Positions 30,361 to 41,550 are shown, counted from the stretch's first letter. The stretch: DNA of 64,000 bases from Kitasatospora sp. MAA19 (GCF_029894125.1 NZ_JARXYZ010000008.1:1-64000); one strand, 5' to 3'. The notes: a model not told the origin generated them from the sequence alone. A program made the numbers and translations.

Positions 30361-30915
30361 CTGAACCCGCCCAGCCCGCCCCCGCCCCCGCCCCCGCCGT
30401 CCACCCTGGCCGCGGCCCCCCTCGAGCGGACCCGCCCGCGCTTCCCCGCCGATGTCGCCGCCGAGCTCAAGACGGCCGGCTGGCACCCCGGCCGCTGGCA
30501 GATTCGGCAGGCCGAGGAGTGGGCCGACACCCTGGTGGGGTACGGCGGGGCGTCCGGCGTGCGGCACGCGGTGTTCCCGGCGGCGGTGGAGGCCTGGGCC
30601 GAGTTCGGCGGCCTCGCCTTCGACCTGGCAGGCCCGGGCCGGCAGCTGGCCCGCACCCCGTTCCTGATCGACCCGCTGTGCGGGCTGCACCAGCCGCGCA
30701 CCCTGCTCGACCTCGGCCGCGCCCTGGACACCCAACTCGCCCCGCTCGGCGAGGAGGCGTACGGGCAGGCGCTGCTGGCCGTCGACGAGGAGGGCCGGGT
30801 CTACAGCCTGGACCACACCGGCGAGTGGTTCCTCGGCCACGGCATCGACCAGGCGGTCGCCACCCTGGTCCTCGGCACCGCCCCCGAGCGGCTGCGCACC
30901 GCCGACGGGTCCTGA
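30361..30915 (+). CDS. SUKH-3 family immunity protein
   Basis: The product (184 residues from the start chosen) has a short Pro-rich leader (SPPPPPPPPS) and then the SUKH-3 domain: GWHPGRWQIRQAEEWADTL, FPAAVEAWAEFGGLAFD, RTLLDLGRALDTQLAPLGEEAYGQALLAVDEEGRVYSLDHTGEWFLGHGIDQAVATLVLG. The frame has no ATG, GTG or TTG in the right place; the best start is CTG 30361, six bases after GGAG. A GTG at 30244 would overlap the deaminase gene by 73 bases and add family-unlike residues. It presumably neutralises the adjacent YwqJ-type protein. Confidence 0.8.
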   Translation: MNPPSPPPPPPPPSTLAAAPLERTRPRFPADVAAELKTAGWHPGRWQIRQAEEWADTLVGYGGASGVRHAVFPAAVEAWAEFGGLAFDLAGPGRQLARTPFLIDPLCGLHQPRTLLDLGRALDTQLAPLGEEAYGQALLAVDEEGRVYSLDHTGEWFLGHGIDQAVATLVLGTAPERLRTADGS

Positions 30916-30938
30916 CGGCGGCCCGGCGCGCCGCCGCA

Positions 30939-30985
30939 GGCCCGTCAGTGCAGGGGCCCGTCAGCGCAGTGGCCCGTCAGCGCAG
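30939..30985. repeat. 16-bp tandem repeat, three copies, across the histidine kinase stop codon
   Basis: GGCCCGTCAGYGCAG recurs at 30939, 30955 and 30971. Each copy contains TCA, the reverse complement of a TGA stop; the kinase uses the copy at 30977-30979. Confidence 0.9.
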
Positions 30986-32248
30986 CGGCTCGGCCCGGAC
31001 GGCCAGCCGGGACGGCAGCACCGCCTCGACCCGGAACCCGCCGTCCGCCTCCGGCCCGGACGAGAAGGTGCCGCCCAGCGCGATCACCCGCTCCCGCATC
31101 CCGACCAGCCCGTTGCCGCCGCTGGGTAGCTTCGCCGCGCCGCCGCCCCCGCCCGGGCAGGCGTTCACCACGCTCACCCGCACCCCGTTGGGCGCGTACG
31201 CGAGCAGGACGGACACCTGTGCGCCGCCGGCGTACTTGTGCGCGTTGGTCAGGCCCTCCTGGACGACCCGGTAGGCGGTCCGCTCGGCCTCGCCGGTGAA
31301 CTCCTGCCGGCTGCCGCTGACGGTCAGCGTCACCGCCATGCCGGCCGCCCGGGACTGGTCGACCAGCCGCGGCAGCCCGGCCAGCGAGTCCGGCTGCGGC
31401 TGCCGCTCGTCGTCCATCCGCAGCACGCCGAGGATCTCCCGCAGCTCGTTGAGCGCCTGCCGGCCGACCTCGCCCATCAGCTTGGCGCTCTGCGTGGCCT
31501 TCTCCGGGTCCTTGGCGGCGATCCGTTCCAGCGCCCCGGCGTGCACCACCATCAGGGACACCCGGTGCGCCACCACGTCGTGCATCTCCCGGGCGATCCG
31601 GGTGCGCTCCTCCAACCGGGCCCGGCGGGCGCGCTCCTGGGCCTGCTCGGCCAGCAGGTCCAGCTCGGTCTCCAGGCCGTGCGCGCGGTCCTTGAGCGAG
31701 TCGATCAGCCGCCGCCGCGCGCCCACGTACAGGCCGGTCACCACCGGCGGGACGGTCAGGCCGACGGCCACCAGGACGGCTATCAGCACCTGCCCCCAGA
31801 GCGGCGGCTGCTCCACCACGACGGAGTCGCCGGGCGTCAGCATCGACACCATCATCACGGCGACGGCCTCGGCGAAGGCCAGCCCGGACAGCGCCATCAC
31901 CCGCCACCGCCGGGAGGGCCACTCCCAGGTCTCCGCCAGCGTGTACAGCGACACCACCAGCAGCAGGACGCCCAGCATCCCGGGCATCGCCACCAGGGTC
32001 ACCAGCACCGGTACGGCCGGCCAGCGGCGGCGCAGCACCAGTGAGCCGCCCGCCACCGCGCCGAGCAGAGCGACCCCGGTCGCACCGGCGGAGTTCAGGT
32101 GCACCCGGGCGGAGAGGAAGGAGACCGTGGTGAGCGCGCACTCCAGCGCGGCGAGCACCGCCAGCCCGATGTCCAGGAAGGCGCTGCGCGGCCGCTTCCA
32201 CCACCAGAACGACCGGACCGGCGCGCGCTCCCCAGGCGACTTGCTCAT
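30977..32248 (-). CDS. NarL-type sensor histidine kinase, orphan
   Basis: Membrane sensor kinase of 423 residues with about five to six N-terminal membrane helices (residues about 24-175) and no extracellular sensor domain. A coiled linker (185-215) precedes the HisKA_3 phosphoacceptor helix REMHDVVAHRVSL (H223). The HATPase domain has EGLTNAHKYAGG (N box) and GGNGLVGMRERVIALGG (G box). This is the DesK/NarX-like subfamily that usually pairs with a NarL-family regulator in the same operon, but no regulator is adjacent. Two orphan NarL-type regulators lie 12-15 kb away. It is divergent from ppc. Confidence 0.9.
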   Translation of the reverse strand: MSKSPGERAPVRSFWWWKRPRSAFLDIGLAVLAALECALTTVSFLSARVHLNSAGATGVALLGAVAGGSLVLRRRWPAVPVLVTLVAMPGMLGVLLLVVSLYTLAETWEWPSRRWRVMALSGLAFAEAVAVMMVSMLTPGDSVVVEQPPLWGQVLIAVLVAVGLTVPPVVTGLYVGARRRLIDSLKDRAHGLETELDLLAEQAQERARRARLEERTRIAREMHDVVAHRVSLMVVHAGALERIAAKDPEKATQSAKLMGEVGRQALNELREILGVLRMDDERQPQPDSLAGLPRLVDQSRAAGMAVTLTVSGSRQEFTGEAERTAYRVVQEGLTNAHKYAGGAQVSVLLAYAPNGVRVSVVNACPGGGGGAAKLPSGGNGLVGMRERVIALGGTFSSGPEADGGFRVEAVLPSRLAVRAEPLR

Positions 32249-32345
32249 GGTTGACAGCCTAAGCGGCAACCCCCTCCCCTCCCCACCGGGATTGCCCCCG
32301 GCACCTCGCCAGGCCCTCAAGTGGTCCAGACCACGTGCGGTCCCC

Positions 32346-32391
32346 GGCGGTCGCTGTCCGCCATCCGGCCACCTCGCGGACAGCGACCGCC
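32346..32391. promoter_or_regulatory. Perfect 16-bp inverted repeat overlapping the ppc promoter
   Basis: GGCGGTCGCTGTCCGC (32346-32361) and its exact complement (32376-32391) flank a 14-base loop. The right arm overlaps the presumed -35 region of ppc, so it could be an operator for a dimeric regulator or a DNA/RNA hairpin. Confidence 0.6.
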
Positions 32392-32405
32392 CCGACACCT
32401 ATGCT
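32377..32405 (+). promoter_or_regulatory. Candidate ppc promoter
   Basis: CGGACA (32377-32382) and TATGCT (32400-32405) are separated by 17 bases, about 105 bases upstream of the ppc GTG. The -35 lies within the inverted repeat. Confidence 0.45.
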
Positions 32406-32508
32406 GGTCGCGTCGGACAGCGCGGTCCGCACGCGTCACACCCGCCACCCGCGGGCGGACCTGTGACGATGAGCCGTTGCCGAACCCCACCACCACAGGG
32501 AGCCAGCC

Positions 32509-35304
<2,796 letters not shown>

Positions 35305-35390
35305 CGCCGGACCCGTAGGCCGCTGGGGCCGCCGTCCAACCTCCAGGGGTGGGCGGCGGCCCCTGCGCAGGCCCGTCGGGGAACGCGAAA

Positions 35391-35422
35391 GGGCCGGTGC
35401 CCACCTCCGTGGACACCGGCCC
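35391..35422. terminator. Bidirectional terminator after ppc
   Basis: GGGCCGGTG and CACCGGCCC enclose an inner CCAC/GTGG stem between two convergent genes (ppc and the small membrane-anchored protein gene). Confidence 0.8.
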
Positions 35423-35437
35423 CTGAGGACTCTTCGC

Positions 35438-35761
35438 CTACTCGCCCGGCTCGCCCGCCCGCCGGCGCTTCAACCACAGCGCGGCGCCGCCGGCCGCCAC
35501 CACCAGGCCGCCGCCGACCGCCAGCAGCCCGGCGTCCGGGCCCATCGACTCACCGAGCACCGGCCCGAACTGCGCCGCCGCCGGCTCCGGGGAGATCCCC
35601 GGGTCCGGCTCCGCCACCGCGTCGGCGTGCGCCACGGCGCCGCCCGAGAGCAGCACCCCGGCCGCCCCCAGCGCACCGGCCGTACCGACCCGTCGTCCGA
35701 GCTGCTTCAGTCGGACCACCCGGAGCCGCCGCAGTCGGCGGACCGGACGAAAACCCCGCAT
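35438..35761 (-). CDS. Small exported protein with C-terminal membrane anchor
   Basis: A 107-residue protein with an Arg-rich N-terminus and a signal-peptide core (about 22-45, cleavage near AHA-DA). A short acidic/Pro-rich exposed segment (about 46-75) is followed by one C-terminal membrane helix (about 77-96) and positive KRRRAGEPGE. The layout is that of a sortase-type anchor region, but there is no LPXTG or LAXTG motif, so it is more likely held by its helix alone. Similar small proteins occur between ppc and pth in streptomycetes. Function unknown. Confidence 0.75.
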   Translation of the reverse strand: MRGFRPVRRLRRLRVVRLKQLGRRVGTAGALGAAGVLLSGGAVAHADAVAEPDPGISPEPAAAQFGPVLGESMGPDAGLLAVGGGLVVAAGGAALWLKRRRAGEPGE

Positions 35762-35897
35762 CGAGGACTCCCCAGGACTCGTTCGCGAACCCGACCGACG
35801 CTATCCGATCCCGCACAGGCTTCTCACACCTATTCAGGTTTGGCGGGGCAAGCGTTGTACGACTGTTGCGTACCACCGCACCCGTCCTGACGGAACG

Positions 35898-36473
35898 TCA
35901 GGAGTTGTACGTGCCCTGCGCCCGCTCCAGCCCCTCGGTCAGCAGCGCCTCCACCGCGTCCGCCGAGCGGTCCACGAACCACTCCAGCTCCTTGCGCTCG
36001 GTGGCGGAGAAGTCCTTCAGCACGAAGTCCGCGACCTCCATCCGGCCCGGCGGCCGACCGATCCCGCACCGCACCCGGTAGTAGTCCGGCCCCAGCGACT
36101 TGGTGATCGACTTCAGCCCGTTGTGGCCGTTGTCCCCGCCGCCCAGCTTGAGGCGCAGCGCCGCGTAGTCGATGTCCAGCTCGTCGTGGACGGCGACCAG
36201 CGCCGAGGCCGGCGCCTTGTAGAAGTCCCGCAGCGCCGTCACCGGACCGCCGGAGAGGTTCATGAACGACATCGGCTTGGCCAGCACCACCCGCTCGCCC
36301 GCCAGCCGACCCTCGGCCACCTGCGCCCGGCTCTTGTGCGCCTTGAACTTGGCGCCCATCCGCTGCGCCAGCAGGTCCACCACCATGAACCCGATGTTGT
36401 GCCGGTTGCGGGCGTACTGCTCGCCCGGGTTGCCCAGCCCCACCACCAGCCAGGGGCCCTCGTACTCCGTCAT
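35898..36473 (-). CDS. pth: Peptidyl-tRNA hydrolase
   Basis: Releases tRNA from peptidyl-tRNA dropped by ribosomes; essential in most bacteria. The 191-residue protein has the family signature [21 protein letters not shown] (catalytic His in RHNIG), [38 protein letters not shown] and GIGRPPG. ATG 36473 follows GAGGAG; a GTG three bases upstream is an alternative. It is downstream of rplY on the same strand, but a strong terminator lies between them. Confidence 0.97.
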   Translation of the reverse strand: MTEYEGPWLVVGLGNPGEQYARNRHNIGFMVVDLLAQRMGAKFKAHKSRAQVAEGRLAGERVVLAKPMSFMNLSGGPVTALRDFYKAPASALVAVHDELDIDYAALRLKLGGGDNGHNGLKSITKSLGPDYYRVRCGIGRPPGRMEVADFVLKDFSATERKELEWFVDRSADAVEALLTEGLERAQGTYNS

Positions 36474-36520
36474 CACCCTCGCTCCTCGCGCTCGCGCTCC
36501 ACGTCATCTTCCCGGACACA

Positions 36521-36562
36521 CCGCTGCCCCGGCCGCTCCGACGGGAGCGACCGGGGCAGCGG
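36521..36562 (-). terminator. Terminator downstream of rplY
   Basis: CCGCTGCCCCGG and CCGGGGCAGCGG form the outer stem, with a near-perfect inner CGCTCC/GGGAGCG extension. It lies 22 bases past the rplY stop. Confidence 0.85.
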
Positions 36563-36583
36563 TCTCACTGGCTGGCGCGAGGC

Positions 36584-37171
36584 TCAGGCCTCGGTGCCCT
36601 CGGCCTCGGCGGCCTCCTCCTCGGCCGGAGCGGCCTGGGCGCCGATGACCTGCAGCACGACGGCGTCGCCGTCGACGGCCAGGGTGACGCCGGCCGGCAG
36701 GGTGATGTCCTGGGCGAGGATGGAGGCACCGGCCTCCAGGCCCTCGACCGAGACGGTCACGGACTCGGGCAGGTGGGTGGCCTCGGCCTCGATCGGCAGG
36801 GCGTTCAGCACGTGCTCGAGCAGGTTGCCGCCGGGGGCCAGCTCGCCCTCGGTGTGGACCGGGATCTCGACGGTGACCTTCTCGCCGCGCTTCACGAGCA
36901 GCAGGTCGACGTGCTCGATGGTGCGCTTGATGGCCTCACGCTGGACGGCCTTCGGCAGCACGTACTCGTCCTTGCCCTCGATCGGCACGACCAGCAGGGC
37001 GTTCGGGGTCTTGAGGGCCATCATCAGGTCGTGGCCGGGCAGGTTCAGGTGAACCGGGGCGTGGCCGTGGCCGTAGACGACACCGGGGACGAAGCCGGCA
37101 CGGCGGGCGCGACGGGCGGCACCCTTGCCGAACTCGGAACGGGTCTCAGCGGCGATGCGGATCTCGGACAC
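36584..37171 (-). CDS. rplY: 50S ribosomal protein L25 (Ctc/TL5 type)
   Basis: Binds 5S rRNA; the long form is also called general stress protein Ctc. The 195-residue protein has the L25 N-terminal domain ([42 protein letters not shown]) and the TL5 beta domain (IPVHTEGELAPGGNLLEHVLNALPIEAEATHLPESVTV). An acidic Ala/Glu tail follows. GTG 37171 with GGAG nearby is the start; the frame is open 29 codons upstream without similarity. It is flanked by prs upstream and pth downstream. Confidence 0.96.
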   Translation of the reverse strand: MSEIRIAAETRSEFGKGAARRARRAGFVPGVVYGHGHAPVHLNLPGHDLMMALKTPNALLVVPIEGKDEYVLPKAVQREAIKRTIEHVDLLLVKRGEKVTVEIPVHTEGELAPGGNLLEHVLNALPIEAEATHLPESVTVSVEGLEAGASILAQDITLPAGVTLAVDGDAVVLQVIGAQAAPAEEEAAEAEGTEA

Positions 37172-37402
37172 GACTGCACTCCTCGGGAAGACTGGCGCGG
37201 GGGTGCAGGCAACGCGAAAAACCGCCGGGACCACACCCTCAGTACGTTCGGGGGTCACTCGGCGGTAACGGCCTCTGCCACGGACGGGAACCCGTCACCG
37301 GCAGCGCGTCGATCACGGAGCGCGCACCCGTCGAGCAGGCGCACGGCATCCCTCGCCGAGCAGTTTCACGAGTCTAACCGCACCTGCGGCCTCCCGTGAA
37401 AT

Positions 37403-37443
37403 CGGCGGCGGCCCCGGTCCGATCCGGACCGGGGCCGCCGCCG
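37403..37443 (-). terminator. Perfect 19-bp hairpin terminator of prs
   Basis: CGGCGGCGGCCCCGGTCCG pairs with its exact complement across an ATC loop, 10 bases beyond the prs stop. It is the strongest stem in the window. The rest of the 282-base gap 37172-37453 shows no gene. Confidence 0.9.
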
Positions 37444-37453
37444 TGGGGCTTCG

Positions 37454-38431
37454 TCAGTGCACGCCCTCGAAGAGGCTCGTGACCGAGCCCTCCTCGAACA
37501 CCTCGCGGATCGCGGCCGCGATCGAGGGGGCGATGGACAGCGTGGTGATCTTGTCCAGCTGGAGCTGCGCCGGGGTCGGCAGCGTGTTGGTGAACACGAA
37601 CTCGCTCACCCGCGAGTTCTTCAGCCGGTCCGCGGCCGGGCCGGAGAGCACGCCGTGGGTGGCCGCCACCAGGACGTCCGCCGCACCGTTGTCGAACAGC
37701 GCGTCGGCCGCGGCGCAGATCGTGCCGGCGGTGTCGATCATGTCGTCGACCAGGACGCAGACCCGGTCCTTGACGTCACCGACGACCTCGGCCGACAGGA
37801 TGGTGTTGGCCCGGGTCATGTCGCGGCGCTTGTGGATGATCGCCAGCGGCGCGTCCAGCCGGTCGCACCACTGGTCGGCCACCTTCACCCGGCCCGCATC
37901 CGGGGACACGATGGTCAGCTTGGAGCGGTCCACCTTCTCGCCCACGTAGTCCGCCAGCATCGGCAGCGCGAACAGGTGGTCCACCGGGCCGTCGAAGAAG
38001 CCCTGGATCTGCGCGGTGTGCAGGTCCACGGCCATCAGCCGGTCGGCGCCCGCCTGGCGCAGCAGGTCGGCGACCAGGCGCGCCGAGATCGGCTCGCGGC
38101 CGAGGTGCTTCTTGTCCTGGCGGGCGTACCCGTAGAACGGCAGGATCGCGGTGATGCTCTTGGCGGAGGCCCGCTTCAGCGCATCGATCATGATCAGCTG
38201 TTCCATGATCCACTGGTTGATGGGAGCCGTGTGGCTCTGCATCACGAAGCAGTCCGCACCGCGGGCCGAGTCCAGGAAGCGGACGTAGATCTCACCGTTG
38301 GCGAAGTCCAGGGCCTTGGTCGGGACCAGCTCGGTCCCGAGGGCCTCGGCCACCTCCCTCGCCAGTTCCGGGTGGGCACGGCCGGAGAAGAGCTTGAGTT
38401 TCTTCTCACCCGACGTCGTGATCCCGCTCAC
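37454..38431 (-). CDS. prs: Ribose-phosphate pyrophosphokinase
   Basis: Makes PRPP from ribose 5-phosphate and ATP for nucleotide, His, Trp and NAD synthesis. The 325-residue protein has FSGRAHPELAREVAEALG, FANGEIYVRFLDSARGADCFVMQS, ILPFYGYARQDKK, the Mg/PRPP site DLHTAQIQGFFDGPVDHL and the ribose-phosphate loop CVLVDDMIDTAGTICAAAD. All are intact. It lies downstream of glmU on the same strand, the arrangement usual in Gram-positive bacteria, with about 200 bases between them. Confidence 0.98.
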   Translation of the reverse strand: MSGITTSGEKKLKLFSGRAHPELAREVAEALGTELVPTKALDFANGEIYVRFLDSARGADCFVMQSHTAPINQWIMEQLIMIDALKRASAKSITAILPFYGYARQDKKHLGREPISARLVADLLRQAGADRLMAVDLHTAQIQGFFDGPVDHLFALPMLADYVGEKVDRSKLTIVSPDAGRVKVADQWCDRLDAPLAIIHKRRDMTRANTILSAEVVGDVKDRVCVLVDDMIDTAGTICAAADALFDNGAADVLVAATHGVLSGPAADRLKNSRVSEFVFTNTLPTPAQLQLDKITTLSIAPSIAAAIREVFEEGSVTSLFEGVH

Positions 38432-38635
38432 TGCACCGTCTCCTCGCGTTGCTGACGCTGAACCCCGTCACCCCGCGCAGGCAGGCGCAGCCGGCTCGCA
38501 CGGTGGGGTCGGGGGAATTGTCGGTACGCCTGGACACGGGCCGTAAGCCCAGTGGCGCACGTATGTCCCCAAGGTTACGCGCCCACGCGGAAACCGTCCG
38601 CCCCGGGACCGTCCCTCGGACGACGGTCCGCCCCA

Positions 38636-40108
38636 TCAGGCGTCCGCGGCCCCGTCCGTCGCGGTCTGCGCGGCCTGCGCGGCCTGCGCGGCCTGCGCCG
38701 AGGTGGTCCCCGGGCGCTTGCGCTCCACCCAGCCCTCGATGTTGCGCTGGTGCGCCCGGCTCACCCCGAGCGCGCCCGCCGGGACGTCGCTGGTGATCAC
38801 CGAACCGGCCGCGGTGTAGGCGCCGTCGCCGATCGTCACCGGGGCGATGAACATGTTGTCGGAGCCGGTGCGGCAGTGCGCACCGATCACCGTGCGGTGC
38901 TTGTTGACGCCGTCGTAGTTCACGGTGACCGAGGCCGCGCCGACGTTGGTGCCCTCGCCGATCGTGGCGTCCCCGATGTAGGAGAGGTGCGGCACCTTGG
39001 CGCCCTCGCCCAGCTCGGAGTTCTTCACCTCGACGTAGGTGCCGACCTTCGCCTTGCGGGCCAGCTTCGCCCCCGGCCGCAGGTAGGCGTACGGGCCGGC
39101 GGCGGCCAGCTCGCCCACCTCGGCCCGGTCCGCCGTGGTGTTGCTCACACGGGCGCCGGCGCCGATCAGGGTGTCGGTGAGGGTCGAGTTCGGGCCGACC
39201 TCGCAGCCCTCGCCCAGGTGGGTGGCACCCTTCAGCTGGGTGTTCGGCAGCACGACGGCGTCCGGCTCGTACGTCACCTGCACGTCGATCCAGGTGGTCC
39301 CCGGGTCCACCACGGTGACGCCGGCCCGCATCGCCCGCTCCAGCAGGCGGTCGTTCAGCAGCCGGCGGGCCTGCGCCAGCTGCACCCGGTCGTTGATGCC
39401 GAGGATGTCCCGGTGGTCCTCCGCGACCACGGCGCCGACCCGGTGCCCGGCCGTACGCAGGATCTCCAGGGTGTCGGTCAGGTACTCCTCGCCCTGCGAG
39501 TTGTCCGTGGTGAGCTCGGCCAGCGCCTCGGCCAGCAGCTTGGCGTCGAAGGCGAAGACGCCCGAGTTGATCTCGGCGATCGAGCGCTGGACGGCGGTGG
39601 CGTCCCGTTCCTCGACGATCGCGGCGACCGTACCGTCCTCGTCCCGCAGGATCCGGCCGTAGCCGAAGGGCTCGGGGACGACGGCGGTCAGCACGGTGAC
39701 CCCGTTGTCCTGGTCGGCGTGCGCCTTCGCCAGGCGGCGCAGCGTGGCCCCGGTCAGCAGCGGGGAGTCCCCGGCGGTGACGATCACCGTGCCGTCCAGC
39801 ACCACGCCGTCCGCGGCCAGCGCCTCCAGCGCGGTGCGCACCGCGTGTCCGGTGCCCTTCTGCTCCTCCTGCACCACCGGGCGGGCCGCCGGGTGGTGCG
39901 CCGCCAGGTGCTCCTGGACCTGCTCGCGCTGGTGGCCGACCACCACGACGAGCTGCTCCGGCGTCAGTTCCCCCGCCGCCGACACCGAATGACCCACCAG
40001 CGACCGGCCGCACACCTCGTGCAGCACCTTGGGCAGCTTGTTCGACTTCATCCGGGTCCCGCCACCGGCGGCGAGCACGACAACGGCGGCAAGCGAATTG
40101 GCACCCAT
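38636..40108 (-). CDS. glmU: Bifunctional GlcN-1-P acetyltransferase / GlcNAc-1-P uridylyltransferase
   Basis: Carries out the last two steps to UDP-GlcNAc for peptidoglycan. The N-terminal uridylyltransferase has LAAGGGTRMKSNKLPKVLHEVCG and GDSPLLTG. The C-terminal left-handed beta-helix acetyltransferase has repeated hexapeptides (IGDATIGEGTNVGAASVTVNYDG, catalytic HRTVIG) through SVITSDVPAGALGVSR. The 490-residue length is normal for streptomycetes. ATG 40108 (MGANSLAAVVV) has GAGGAG upstream. The last residues (AQAAQAAQAAQTA) come from a short DNA repeat. tRNA-Gln lies immediately upstream on the same strand. Confidence 0.97.
   Translation of the reverse strand: MGANSLAAVVVLAAGGGTRMKSNKLPKVLHEVCGRSLVGHSVSAAGELTPEQLVVVVGHQREQVQEHLAAHHPAARPVVQEEQKGTGHAVRTALEALAADGVVLDGTVIVTAGDSPLLTGATLRRLAKAHADQDNGVTVLTAVVPEPFGYGRILRDEDGTVAAIVEERDATAVQRSIAEINSGVFAFDAKLLAEALAELTTDNSQGEEYLTDTLEILRTAGHRVGAVVAEDHRDILGINDRVQLAQARRLLNDRLLERAMRAGVTVVDPGTTWIDVQVTYEPDAVVLPNTQLKGATHLGEGCEVGPNSTLTDTLIGAGARVSNTTADRAEVGELAAAGPYAYLRPGAKLARKAKVGTYVEVKNSELGEGAKVPHLSYIGDATIGEGTNVGAASVTVNYDGVNKHRTVIGAHCRTGSDNMFIAPVTIGDGAYTAAGSVITSDVPAGALGVSRAHQRNIEGWVERKRPGTTSAQAAQAAQAAQTATDGAADA
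38661..38699. repeat. 9-bp tandem repeat in the 3' end of glmU
   Basis: GCGGCCTGC recurs about four times (first copy GCGGTCTGC), encoding the Ala-Gln-rich tail of GlmU. Confidence 0.85.
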
Positions 40109-40251
40109 GCGGGGAGGCTCCTCGGTCGGTTCAGAGGGGGGCGGAACGGGCCCGGACCGGACCGAGGCCGGTCGCCATTCGCACAGTCCGCCGAGCAGCA
40201 CCGACAATACCGGCGGATCGGTGGTACGCCCGAACCAGAGGCGTGCAGAGG

Positions 40252-40322
40252 CTCCGCCGCTAGGATTCGAACCCAGACAAAGGCCTCCAAAGGGCCCTGT
40301 GCTGCCATTACACCACGGCGGA
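40252..40322 (-). tRNA. tRNA-Gln (anticodon UUG)
   Basis: The minus strand folds as a tRNA: acceptor TCCGCCG/CGGCGGA, D arm GTGTAATGGCAGCAC, anticodon stem GGGCC/GGCCT with loop CTTTGGA (anticodon TTG), T arm CTGGG-TTCGAAT-CCTAG, discriminator G. The CCA end is not encoded. It lies about 145 bases upstream of glmU, same strand. Confidence 0.95.
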
Positions 40323-40494
40323 TAGTTGCTCAGACCCTACCCGAGTCGACGCTGCCGTGGGTATCAACTGCCCCGATCCGCAGGCCCCGATCCGCCGGAG
40401 ATTCTCGAACGGACCGGGCCGGGGGTTCATCCATCCAGTCGGGTGAATTCACTCAAGCGCCGCGCGGCAGTGTGTTCCCTTCGCCACGGAGCGC

Positions 40495-40514
40495 AACCTA
40501 CGATGCCGTAGGTT
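40495..40514. promoter_or_regulatory. Candidate TetR operator upstream of the desaturase gene
   Basis: AACCTACGATGCCGTAGGTT has perfect 8-base arms (AACCTACG/CGTAGGTT) around a 4-base centre, about 56 bases before the desaturase ATG. A further half-site (AACGTAG) follows at about 40520. The next gene but one encodes a TetR regulator. Confidence 0.6.
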
Positions 40515-40569
40515 ACGCCAACGTAGCCTCCGCTCCTCTCCCGCACAGGGACGCCGCAAAGGGACGCCC

Positions 40570-41550
40570 ATGACCATCCAGGACGGCGAGCCGAGCGCGG
40601 GGACCGCCGCGCTTCCCACCGATTCCCCCGACTCCGCCACCCCGCCGTCCGCCACCCGCGGCGGGGAGCGGCAGGGCGTCGCCGAGCGGCTCGCGCTCGG
40701 GCTGTTCATCGTCCTGCCGTTCGCCGCACTGCTGGCCGCCGTGCCGGTGGCCTGGGGGTGGGGGCTGGGGTGGACGGACGCGGCGATCACCGTCGCGATG
40801 TACTTCCTCACCTGCCACGGCATCACCGTCGGTTACCACCGCTACTTCACCCACGGCGCCTTCAAGGCCAACCGCCCGATGCGGCTCGCCCTCGCGGTCG
40901 CCGGCAGCCTGGCGGTCGAGGGCCCGCTGGTGCGCTGGGTGGCCGACCACCGCAAGCACCACCGGTTCAGCGACAAGGACGGCGACCCGCACTCGCCGTG
41001 GCGCTACGGGGAGAGCCTCCCGGCGCTGCTCAAGGGCCTGTGGTGGGCGCACATGGGCTGGATGTTCGACGAGGAGCAGACCCCGCAGCTCGCGTACGCG
41101 CCGGACCTCGTCCGCGACCCGGCCATAAGGCGGATCTCCCGGCTGTTCTGGCTCTGGACCATGATCTCGCTGCTGCTGCCCCCGCTGGTCGGCGGGCTGG
41201 TCACACTGTCCTGGTCGGGTGCGCTGTCCGCCTTCTTCTGGGGATCGCTGGTCCGGGTGGCGCTGCTGCACCACGTCACCTGGTCGATCAACTCGATCTG
41301 CCACGCCGTCGGCCGGCGCCCGTTCCGCTCCCGGGACCGCTCGGGCAACGTCTGGTGGCTGGCGGTGCTCTCCTGCGGCGAGTCCTGGCACAACCTGCAC
41401 CACGCGGACCCGACCGCGGCCCGGCACGGGGTGCTGCGCGGACAGATCGACTCCTCGGCCCGGCTGATCCGCTGGTTCGAGCTGGCGGGCTGGGTCCGGG
41501 ACGTCCGGTGGCCGGACGCACAACGGATCGCCGCCCGCCGCGCCGCATGA
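40570..41550 (+). CDS. Membrane acyl-CoA / fatty acid desaturase
   Basis: Di-iron membrane desaturase (delta-9 stearoyl-CoA type) that introduces a cis double bond to tune membrane fluidity. The 326-residue protein shows the three His boxes: HRYFTH (with GYHRYFTHGAFKANRPMRLAL), HRKHHRFSDKDGDPHSP, and HNLHH in GESWHNLHHADPTAARHG. About four hydrophobic helices lie in two pairs around them. The ATG at 40570 opens the frame. A TetR-family gene follows 26 bases downstream, and a palindromic operator lies in the promoter region, pointing to lipid-responsive control. Confidence 0.93.
   Translation: MTIQDGEPSAGTAALPTDSPDSATPPSATRGGERQGVAERLALGLFIVLPFAALLAAVPVAWGWGLGWTDAAITVAMYFLTCHGITVGYHRYFTHGAFKANRPMRLALAVAGSLAVEGPLVRWVADHRKHHRFSDKDGDPHSPWRYGESLPALLKGLWWAHMGWMFDEEQTPQLAYAPDLVRDPAIRRISRLFWLWTMISLLLPPLVGGLVTLSWSGALSAFFWGSLVRVALLHHVTWSINSICHAVGRRPFRSRDRSGNVWWLAVLSCGESWHNLHHADPTAARHGVLRGQIDSSARLIRWFELAGWVRDVRWPDAQRIAARRAA

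Noticed and set aside
40252..40322. Integration site of a mobile element at tRNA-Gln or tRNA-Thr
   Set aside because: Neither tRNA has an adjacent integrase or excisionase, or a visible direct repeat of its 3' end. The flanking genes are core genes.
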